A stretch of 64,000 bases of DNA from positions 120,471,735 to 120,535,734 of the forward strand of contig CM060963.1 in the NCBI GenBank assembly GCA_030765045.1, given 5' to 3'. Positions within the stretch are counted from its first letter, which is position 1; every line of letters begins with the position of its first letter. Under the pieces are notes generated by a model. It searched no databases and had not been told where the DNA came from. It was given only the letters and a program-made list of their open reading frames with translations. Source of the stretch: Tenodera sinensis (lineage: Eukaryota > Arthropoda > Insecta > Mantodea > Mantidae). Positions 52,100 through 61,617 of this stretch are shown one piece after another. The translations under genes and the position numbers were made by a program.

Positions 52100-52372
52100 T
52101 TCCGTCCACATGGGAACAAATCTTTATTTTAAAAAATAGAAACAGAGTATTTAATTTCGACATTCCTCAGAGAGACATTTTCAGTAAGTTCATTGAACCA
52201 CCACCATAAGAAACACCAGAAGAAGGATCACCATCTGCACCATGAAACACCATGGAAACCCAGTTATTGTCCGGTTGATAATGGAGGAAAATTAACCTTC
52301 GAAACACGTCCCGGAAAAATATGTTGTAAGTGTTGTTCAGTGTTATTAATTAACTCACCTTTTAAATTAAAT
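52100..52372 (+). repeat. Inverted Penelope terminal repeat (plus strand)
   Basis: Reverse-complement partner of 50150-50420, about 95% identical by eye. It includes the last codons of the endonuclease (ending in the EQIFILKNR region) and the hairpin-ended tail with TGTTATTAATTAACTCACC. Confidence 0.88.
52270..52315 (+). ncRNA. Hammerhead-ribozyme-like motif, copy 4
   Basis: TCCGG (52270-52274), TTGATAA (52275-52281), stem II 52282-52300, GAAA (52301-52304), two-base-pair stem III to U52309, cleavage expected after C52310, CCGGA (52311-52315). Same fold as copies 2 and 3. Confidence 0.55.
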
Positions 52373-52399
52373 TCATCACTTACTTGTTTACTGATTCCA

Positions 52400-52725
52400 A
52401 CTGCTGAAACATGCTGTCATCCTCTGGTCTCTTTTCCAGCAATTTCCAGGAATTTCTTGCTGAGGTTGTCAGTATTTATTTTTCAGAATGAATATATTCT
52501 CCCAGGCTATTAGTTCTTTTGCATTAGAGATGCTTTTGAAGTGTAGGTTCAGCATCAATTTTGTGGTTTTTCTAGCCAAAAAGGTCTGCTACTGCCGATT
52601 TTTTCACTTATTTATACTGTAGATTCCTGAGATGTTCTTTAGACCTTGTTTTCAATTTTCTTTTTGTTTTTCCAGTATACATTTTGTTGCAGCCTTTGTA
52701 GTTGAACTGGTATACTTAGATTTAT
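52400..52725 (-). pseudogene. Second Penelope endonuclease relic
   Basis: Minus strand: VYQFNYKGCNKMYTGKTKRK, LKTRSKEHLRNLQY, SAVADLF and RTNSLGEYIH. It is a diverged GIY-YIG relative (YIG changed to YTG) of the element next to it, and evidently older. No reverse transcriptase is attached. Confidence 0.7.
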
Positions 52726-52906
52726 TTGAGTCATATCATTTCTTCCTCTTCTGTACAAGCTGATACTGAGTTCACACTAAAGATTCGTAAATATCCAGTG
52801 GCAACAATGGCCAAGTGTTGTTGCACATGGCTTTATTAGAATTAACTCTAATACAAAGAAAGGTATCTTTAAACAAAATAGTACTTAATGAAATCATATT
52901 ACAATA

Positions 52907-54229
52907 TAGGGCTTTCGAACTGGTTCTTCACCGCTGCACGGCCTTTTGCCTGTGCGAGTTTGAAGCTGCTGCGGCTGGGTTTGCCGCTACTAACAAGCTG
53001 CACATAAAACATGTATAAAAATCTTATCTTATAGAAAATGCTGGAAATGTCGTCCCTACTCCGCTATACAGGCATTATATTGGGAAAACACATTCTGATT
53101 CACACAATTAAGTTGGGCCACTGTAATGTCTCTGATTTCATTTCTAATATTTGTTTTAGTTCTTCCAATGTGTGAGGATTTTTCTCGTAAACTTTGTCTT
53201 TCAGGTTACCCCACACACTGTTAGATCAGGAGGGCCATACATCAGCACTAATCACTCTATCTTCAAACACTTCCCTAATTTTATCCATGGAGTCCTCGGC
53301 TGTATGAGCAGTAGCAGAATCTTGTTGAAACCACCCATATGACTTTTCTTCTGTCAGTTCACGAAAAAATGGGGTCAAAATGTCATTTCGGTACCTCTCG
53401 GCATTTACAGCCTGGTCGTAAAATATTGGACCAATTATGTGTCTAGCGCTAACAGCACACCAAACTCCAACTTTCTAATCATAATGAGGGATTTCTTGGA
53501 CGCGATGTGGATTTTGAGATGCCCAATATACCGACTGTTATGAGTGTTCACACGACCATTTAGATGAAACCACGCCTCATCTGAAAAGAACAGAAGCTGT
53601 GGATCAATTAAACCATCGTTCACTGATGAAAGAAACCACTCACAATAACACATTCGCGCAATGGGATCACTTTGTTTTAAGCACTGGACACGTGTACACT
53701 TATAAGGTTTCGGTTTTAATAATTTTGTTGCTGTGTGTGCAGAAGTCACTGAAACCCCCACCTATTATGCTAATTTTGGGAGTGATTTTGTTGGTGTACG
53801 TTCAAGGCTAGCACCTATTTCGTCAAATTTTTCTTCTGTTAAAACTGTATGTTTAAGCTTGGGTTTTTTGTTTGCCACAGAACCAGTGCTTTCGAATTTG
53901 TTCACAATGTTATGAATTCCACGTCTGGATGGAGGGACTTCACCAGGGAACTTCTGAATATATTCTATGCCAACACGACGTGCAGATTCATGTTTATAAT
54001 AAGTTTTACAAATAAAAATATGCTGCACCAAGGTCAGTCGCCTGTCCATGGTGACAAATAATCACTAACTGAGTGCGTGTCTATTGGGAGAAGTGGGGGT
54101 AGCATAGTGGCGGGAAGCAGGAGCATGCTTTCACGGGGGCCTTTTGTTGCTACAGACCCGGCTGTGGCAACTTCAAACGTGTACAGGCAAAAGGCCATGC
54201 AGCAGTGAAGAACCGATTCGAAAGTCCTG
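52907..54229 (-). mobile_element. Mariner-like element with ~90-bp inverted ends
   Basis: Ends TAGGGCTTTCGAACTGG and (reverse complement) CAGGACTTTCGAATCGG continue as similar sequence for about 90 bp; TA flanks both sides (52905-52906, 54230-54231). Total 1.32 kb with a single degraded transposase gene. It sits against the end of a minus-strand LINE (54240-55440). Confidence 0.82.
53170..54049 (-). pseudogene. Mariner-like transposase, disrupted
   Basis: Starts MDRRLTLVQHIFICKTYYKH, with the HTH segment FPGEVPPSRRGIHNIVNKFE. Two stops follow near 53762, then TATKLLKPKPYKCTRVQCLK, the catalytic block LLFFSDEAWFHLNGRVNTHN, SRYIGHLKIH, a frameshift near 53435, and GWFQQDSATAHTAEDSMD, which carries the second catalytic Asp. 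The gene is the size and order of an insect Tc1/mariner-type transposase but is inactivated. Compare the older relic at 75-650. Confidence 0.85.
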
Positions 54230-54239
54230 TATTTTAATA

Positions 54240-55440
54240 TATGAAATATCTTAAAGAACAGGAAAATTTTGCTCCTGGCATTCCAATATAGAGCTAATAA
54301 ATTGCCTTGTTGCTGTTGAATTGGACTGAGACCTGTACAGTGAAATAGATGTGTTGAATCCATCGCTGATTTAGCTGTTTTGCAGATGACGCACTGCTCT
54401 GTTGGGAATATGTTTATTCTTGCTAGATAAGCTGCTAGGCAGTTATGTCCTGTTTCCAGTCTGAAAATCACTAGTGCTTCTTTCCTTAACTTATTCTTAT
54501 TTTTAGTTCATAAATCATGTATTTTTGCCCACTGCTTTGTTTTAATGAGGGGTAATTTCACTCTGCCATCTTGTTTGAATTTAATTTGATTATCTTCTTG
54601 ATTGTGCCGACTGTGAGTTGTTTATTTCCCATGTGAACCATAGTACCTTTTTTGGCTAGAGTATCTGCTATTTCATTGCCTTCTACTCCCAATATGGGCA
54701 GGGATCCATTGTAATATGATGTTTTCTTTAATTTTATATGTTTGAGGTCTTGAATTCAAAGCAAGTAAACTTTGGTATTCGAGCATACAGGTTGTATAGC
54801 AGCTAAAGACTATATGTAGGACTGCTTAAACAATTTAATTCTGCAAATCAAATTTTGTAGAGCCAAAGCTTTGATTTCTCCATTGAAATTATTTACCTAC
54901 TGAAGCATAGAGTGAGAATAATTTGTAGAAGACTCTAGCCCCTGCACCTCTGTCGCCTATACATGAGACATCCGTACAGACACCTAACCATTGATCTTCA
55001 AGGTATTTTTCATTTAGCACACTAAGTGGATAGCATTTTAATATTTCTGGATTTTCATCTTTCTTTGCGAGTTGGTCTAGAAGGGATAAGTTGATTGGAA
55101 GTGAAGTGTACTCTAGTGGATTCATTATTTCAGCTATGGGTTCAATTTCAGATGGTATACATAGAGTTTTTAAAATATGTCTGCCAACATTTAAGGTGTT
55201 CTCTGAGTTTTTAGTTGATCAACATGATTTATTCTGAATATCAAGTTTGCTCTTTGTGACATTTGCATTTTAATTATGTTAAATGCAGCTTGATTTTGTA
55301 CTTCTCTTTGTACAGGTAGATTATTTGTATATAGTTGAGTGCTGTAACTGGTGCTTTTACTGCTCCAGATATTAGTCTTAAAGCATTTGACTGTATCTTT
55401 CTAGTAGTTCAATGGCCAAGTAGGTACCGCATTTTGTTGG
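54240..55440 (-). pseudogene. RNase H-LINE 3' part
   Basis: Minus strand, 5' to 3': MNPLEYTSLPINLSLLDQLA, QWLGVCTDVSCIGDRGAGA (the RNase H TDGS start, mutated to TDVS), EGNEIADTLAKKGTMVHMGN in shifted frame, then FRLETGHNCLAAYLARINIF and QCVICKTAKSAMDSTHLFHC. The copy is 5'-truncated near 55440; the mariner-like element abuts its 3' end. It is diverged from the other LINE fragments here, so it is a different subfamily. Confidence 0.8.
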
Positions 55441-55589
55441 CATGTTGAATTATTTTTCACAATTTATTTTGGACTACACCATTCAAGTAGCAAAACTAAA
55501 TGTTTATGTTGCAAGAAGGACAATTTTAAATTAGGGCGAGGTAAGAAGCATTTATTAAACTGAAGCAATCTTTAATTTCTTCTCAAGCG

Positions 55590-56196
55590 TTAACCACTCT
55601 AGTCTTCTCAAAACCTTACAAAACTACGAAAAAAGGCAAGGAAATAACAGATCAAAATACAATGGTGGTGGAGGAACGTGATATTAATCTATTACATTAT
55701 AGAAAAGCTAAACAAAGATGAGTAATTAGAAGAGACAAGGATAAATTATGGGAAAAATTTATGGAGGATAACCCTAAGCAACATTCAGGGTATGCATATA
55801 AATCATGGACAAAATTATAAAACCAGAAATATTATCTACAATTAAAGTAAATGGTGAATTGACCAAGAATTGTAAAGAATCTGCAACTCACAAGATGAAT
55901 TATTACCTAGTGATAATATTGAGCAAGATGAGGATGTACATACTATTAAAAGAAACAAAATGTTGGAGCAATATTCAAGGGCAATAACACAAACATCCTT
56001 TTGGTGTCGGCAAAATTTGATTGGCAATTAAGAATTTAAAAAAGAAGCAGCCAGACCAGACAGCATAATTAATTTATATGTTTAGGAAAAGTATTAATAC
56101 CATACCCACAGAAATTATTTAAATACTACTTATGGCAAGGAAGACTTTCCCTTTTGTTGAAAGGAGGCTAATGTAATATTACTTAGAAAAAGCAAG
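55590..56196 (+). pseudogene. LINE fragment: endonuclease-RT linker and RT start
   Basis: In shifting frames: ERDINLLHYRKAKQR, VIRRDKDKLWEKFMEDNP, VNGELTKN, EDVHTIKRNKMLEQYSRAIT, KEAARPDSI (equivalent of KAAGPDGI), TIPTEII and PFCxKEANVILLRKSKC (equivalent of P..WK.A.V.LL.K). This is an R1/I-type LINE. It stops exactly at 56196, where the LTR of the next element begins. Confidence 0.75.
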
Positions 56197-56750
56197 TGTT
56201 ACGGGTTTTAGGAATGGGTCTCCACGTAGCAGCGGGAATACAGCAGCAGGAATAATGTTTTTACTGAAAGATGGAAAGTTTGATTGATATCTGACGCTAC
56301 TCTTATCTTCAGGGTCGAGGTAACAGAATGGAATGCATAAATCAACGTTCCTTTATCACAATATATTTATTCGTTAATTTACACTTTTTAGCACTATGTT
56401 AATTAGTTAACAACTTTCAAAATTCGATAGAATCTACACTGGTTAAAAATTTGGGTGTAAATTACATGTTCACACGCTATCAGAAAATATACATCCTTTC
56501 ACCTTGAGCTCACAGACGCTAATAAAAAACGAGTCCCAGGCGTCTCTATGACGCAACACCGCCATTCTTATGTATTCATCCGCGCAACAGTTCTCATTGG
56601 TTGAACTCAAAGTGACGAGAAAACGTTGTCTATCTTGAATATTGAAAAAAATAAGTCCCTGATACACCCAAATTAAAAGAATTAGAAATTTACACACTCT
56701 TACAAAAATATTTACATGAACAATTTTCTATTGATCAATATTCTGTCTCA
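56197..56750 (-). repeat. 3' LTR of the second LTR retrotransposon
   Basis: 554 bp in the minus orientation, TGAGACAG...CGTAACA. Most of it aligns with the LTRs at 30435 and 34931, but the last ~45 bp (U5 end) agree at only about half of positions, whereas those LTRs and the solo LTRs share AACAGCACCA. The partner LTR lies beyond the right edge. Confidence 0.88.
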
Positions 56751-56947
56751 TATGCCCCTTGTTTTGTTTTTCAAGTTGTCACCTTATTTACAATCTTGAA
56801 ACACAATACAATACTTCTCCCTACTTCTATGATTCAATCACTTTGTACAATTTTTTTTTTTTTTTTTTTTTTTTAGTCTTCTTCACTGTTTGTCTTTGTC
56901 CTTCGTTTTGACATGATACAGCATGTCTTTATAAATTTCACATATTC

Positions 56948-57423
56948 GATTACTACACAATGCATTCAGTTATTATACAATACATATCCAGTTATTGTAC
57001 AACACATTTAGTTATTACACAATATGTCCAATTATTATACAATATATATTCAGTCATTGTACAATATACCCAGTTATCATATCACATATGTTGTTATTAT
57101 ACAATACACCTTCAGTCATTATACAATACATATTCAGTTATTGTACAACACATTTGATTACTACACAACATGTCCAATTATTACACAATACATATTCAGT
57201 TATTGTACAATATATCCTGCTATCACACCACATATGTTCTGTTATTATGCAATACATATTCAGTTATTACACAATACACATTCAGTTTTTGCATAACGCA
57301 TTTAGTTATTACTCAACATATTCAGTTATTACACAATATATCCAGTTATCATACAATACATATTCAGTTATTGTACAACACATATTCAGTTCTTATACAA
57401 AACATACTCAGTTATTGTACATT
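56948..57423 (-). repeat. AT-rich ~22-bp minisatellite, second element
   Basis: Same array and nearly the same unit order as 34243-34728, in the opposite orientation. Its length is almost conserved, which is unusual for a minisatellite in two separate copies. Confidence 0.85.
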
Positions 57424-57429
57424 TGACAT

Positions 57430-58168
57430 TGACACAAATATAATTTAAGTGTTTCATGTGGTTTTTGACTTGTATTCATTGCTATGAGGAGAGAAAAACA
57501 GGATACAAATTTTGAGTTAATGATTATGATCATGTTTATGGCAATACTTTATTCAGTTCTTTGCCTTCTTTGTCTTATAAGCTTGTTATGTATAGGCAGG
57601 TTGTTGAGTCGGTTCTTAAACTCTGATGTTACTAATGGTACTAATTTTCTTAATTGGGTTATTATTCATTGTTGTTTGGTTCAACATTTCTTCGAGCTTA
57701 GCATTGGCTATATTCATCTTAATTCATGGGCATTGTTTTTCTGGTTATGGTTTTCCTCATTTCACTAATTGTCACTTCTTTGTCTCTTATTTCTATAAGA
57801 GAAAACTTCTATACTTACAATTATTCTGTAATTGTATTATTTTTCTTCTCAATTTACCCTCGACATCTTTGTGTCGAAATATTATATCTTTTTCACCATA
57901 ATTGATTCATTTTTATTTTTGTCCCTGACATCCTTATGTCAAAAACATATTATCTTTCGTCGCTATGATTCATTTCTTTAATGACAATCAGTGTCCTCGT
58001 CTGTTTTTGTTGACAATGCTCTTTGTGGTCGATATAGCCAATGACTATGTTGATTTTCTTCCTTGTTGTAATTCCTAATCTGAACATAATTTTCTATGAG
58101 TAACCCATTAAAAATTGTTATCTTCTTTCATCTCTACTACTCCTGCCTTACACATTCGTTGACAAAGA
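57430..58168 (-). other. Untranslated region of the second LTR element
   Basis: Conserved with 33497-34235 of the gag-only element. No frame of length is open on the sense strand. On the antisense strand an ORF (57484-57768) with hydrophobic stretches is kept in both copies; it may be coincidence. Confidence 0.6.
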
Positions 58169-61100
58169 CTATTTGGTCCTTTCTTTGTATGGCTTCAATT
58201 TATTTTTATGGTATCTTCCTACCAACTTGCCATTTGTATTCTGTAGCTCATACGTGTGGTCACCCAGCTGTTTTGTTATGACCAGTGGTCCAGTATACAA
58301 TAGCTCCATCTTTCCAGATCTCTTCTCAGATGCCTTGGATGCTTTGTGACTTTTTAAGAGCACCTTTTCTCCAATTTGTGGGGACCATTTCCTGACGAAT
58401 CTTTTCTTGTTCCTCCCTTTTTCAGCCTTCTGCTGTAACCTTCTGAATGCCAATTGACATTTTTCCTTCTCTGATAATTCTCTTTGGGCAGCCATCGTAG
58501 TGTCAATGTCAATTGCTAATTATCTTGGTTTCGTGTTGGTCATCAGCTCGATAGGGGCGAACTTGGTCGTGGGGTTCACCGAATGGTTAATCACCTCCTC
58601 TATATATCCGCATTTTTCCGTCCAGGAAGTGTGGTCTCTGTGACAGAGTAAACGAAAATAAATACTTATATCCCTCATGATTCTCTCAGTCGGGTTTCCC
58701 TGGGGATAATATGCTGAGGAATAGTACAATTTTATTCCTAATGTTTCTAAGGTGTTCTGAAACAACTTGCTCTTATGCATGGTTGCATTGTCCGATAGAA
58801 TACATTTTATCCTCCCATATTTTGGGATGTAGTCCTTGACGATTTTATCTAAGCATGTTCTGCTTTTGATGTTCTTAATGGGGTATATTTTGGTGAATTT
58901 TGTGAAAACATCAAACATGACAAAGATGTATCTGTTTCCATCTTTACCCCTTGGTAGCTCTCCATGCTCGTCAATACACACCAATGCATTTTTCTCGGTC
59001 CTCACGATGGATTGTGGGATGACATCGTACTTTACATTAATTGGCTTGGCCTTTTGGCATAGGTCGCATGAGGAAATTAACTTCCTGACCTTCTTGCCAA
59101 GATGTTTGATGTACAATACCTCCTCGATGGCAAGCATTGTCCTCTCAGTACCGGAGTGAAGCATCGAGTGGTGGAATGCCAAAATGACCCTGTCCTGTAA
59201 GGAATTTGGTACCATCATTTTCCACTTCCTTACGTCGCGACCATGCAATTTAAATAGGATGTTCCTAAATTTGCCTATCTTGGCATCCAATCTTGGTATT
59301 ATGTCTGGAGCCTTGTCGAATAGCCTCTTCAATTCAGGGTCTTCTTGTTGTAGCTTCGCTATGTTTTTGAAGTCTTGCAAGATCTCGTTGCTTTCTCTGA
59401 TATTCATCTGCATGATTTTAATTTCATGGTGTGGATTGTATATCGTTTCGGGTATGTGACTCTCCGACCTTAACCTTGACAATAAGTCACTGAAGATGTT
59501 CTCCTTCCCCGGGATATATTTGACCTCTATGTCGTGTGACATTATCTCATGTATGTACCTTGAGATTTTGGAGTTGGTTAGCTTGCATTTTTGAATGAAG
59601 GACAGGCTTACGTGATCTGTATATATAATTATTTTATAAAGATATATATATTGTCTGAACTTTTGTAACGCAAAATGGATTGCACCTATTTCCAATTCGG
59701 TTATGCAGGCATTGGCTTCTATCTTGTTTAAAAATCTAGAAGCTGTGGCAATCACATGTTTGTTGCCATCTGCATCTTCTTGTGCTAATATTGCTCCATA
59801 TGAGTGCGCACTAGCATCAGTGTATACTAGAAAAGGTGAATTTGGATCCGGTCGTTCCAGGAGAATACTGTGCTTGAAAAGTTCTTTGATATTCTCAAAG
59901 GCCACCTGGTGTTCAGCATTCCATTCCCACTTAGTATCTTTTTTCAACAGTGCTCTAAGGGGTACCAATTCCTTAGCGTAGTTGACCACGAATTTTGACT
60001 GGTACTGTAAAATGCCCAGAAACCTTCTCAACTGTTTTAAGTTACGTGGGGGTGGTATATGCTCTATGGCCTTGACCCTCTCCGGATTAGGTTGTATACC
60101 ATCAGGTGTAATGATGTGGCCTAGAAATTCAGCCTCTTTGACGAAAAATTCACACTTTTCTAAATTTAGGGTCATGTTGCTTTCCTGGAACCTGGATAAT
60201 ACATAATCTATGTGATGTAAGTGCGACTCGGGATTCTTGCTGTATATCAAAAAATCGTCGACATATTGCGTTACAAAAGTCTCGATGGTATCCCCAAAAA
60301 CTTTGTCTAGAGCCCTCAGTAGTGCACTGCTACTGGTCGATAGTCCAAAGGCACATTTTAAAAAATGGTATACCTTTCCTTTGTGCAAGAAACAGGTATA
60401 TTTCCTGACATCTGGATGAAGAGGAATTTGCCAGAATGATGCTGTCAAGTCAAGACTAGTGAAATGTTGACCTCCCTTCAATTTCGATATTAGTTGGTCT
60501 ACCCCCTCAGGCCTGTAATGATCTGGCAAGGTATGTGTATTTATCTTCCTTGCGTCTATGGTCATCCTCAATTTTCCCCCTTTCTTATGGACCCATACTA
60601 CTGGATTCACATAACATGAGTCCGACGGCTCTATTATTCCGTCCGCTAACATTTTCTGGATCACTCTGTCAGCTTCCTCCCTGATGGAGTTGGGGATGGG
60701 CCTGGATTTATGTGAATAGGGGGTAATATCTGTTACTGTAAAAGTATGTACGTACTTGTTACATGTACCTGGCTTTTTATTGAAAACTTTCCTGTTTTTA
60801 ACCAATATTTTCCTAAGTTGGTTTCTTTCCTCTTCAGAGATGCCATGTGCCCCCCAGACCTTCTCATCGATTAGCTGTGACATCGATTCTTCTCCATCTG
60901 TTGGTAGTGGTTCAGGTTGGTAGTTATCCCAGGTAACATACTCGTCTTCTGTGCAGATCCAATGGCTGCAAACGTTAGTTTCCTCCTCGCTCGTCCAACC
61001 TGTTTTCTTCTTGTTTACTCTTAGGTCTACCAACCTATTCTCGTGGACATTGATGTTCTCCACAAAGAATTGTTCATCCAGATGGATCCCTGTCTGGTCT

Positions 61101-61600
61101 GGTTCCTCCTGGCATGTTTCTTCCTCCAGGAACTTCGCAGTGCATTCTGAGGCTCCTTCCTTAATGATAAATTCATGTAGGTCATAGTTAATCACCGACC
61201 TCCAAAGGTTAAGCAAATCACTGCCAATGATTAGGGTAGCTGTTAGTCTAGGTATTACTAGGGCAATAAAATCGAATTTCCAACTTCCGATTTCTATTAC
61301 CAGCCTTACCTGGTATTTAACATGTTCCTTTTTCTTGCCAATTGCTGTGCTGCAATACACTCCACACACAGGCAAGAATTCAGCATTTCTTTTAGTTATC
61401 AGTTCCTGGAATAGCTGTTCGTCACATACTGATGTGCTGGCTCCTGTATCAATCATCGCTGGCAATTCGATGCCCCATACCTTCAGCCTAATCATTGGTG
61501 GATTGGTTATTTCCTTTCTTTCACTCGCCTGTCTTCTCAAGGTACCTACATTACATTGGTCAATATTGCCCCTACTGCCACACAGGTCAACTTCCGGCAC
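58169..61600 (-). CDS. pol: Pol polyprotein (protease-RT-RNase H-integrase), one in-frame stop
   Basis: The first 1026 codons (61600-58520) are open. Retroviral-type aspartic protease has MIDTGAS at residue 49-55. The reverse transcriptase has SLDLTASFWQIPL and the catalytic QYVDDF at 446-449. RNase H starts LVYTDASAHSYGAIL (D595). The integrase has the zinc motif H811, H815, C845, C848 and catalytic D877, D937 (LSDNATMHKS) and E972 (NPTERIMRDI). A TAA at 58520 interrupts the frame, which then continues in frame for about 115 codons to the tail ending KPYKERTK. The order RT-RNase H-integrase is that of Ty3/gypsy. The first Met follows closely on the gag stop in a different frame, so expression by frameshifting is likely. 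Confidence 0.93.
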
Positions 61601-61617
61601 ACAAAGTTGACTTGTAC

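Larger units (their letters stand above)
50102..52372 (-). mobile_element. Penelope-like element with head-to-head terminal repeats
   Basis: The minus-strand element comprises reverse transcriptase (to about 52068), GIY-YIG endonuclease and a terminal repeat (50102-50410). Immediately upstream of its truncated 5' end lies the same terminal repeat in the opposite orientation (52100-52372, plus strand). Inverted, truncated terminal repeats of this kind are characteristic of Penelope elements. Both repeats carry the hammerhead-like motif. Confidence 0.9.
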
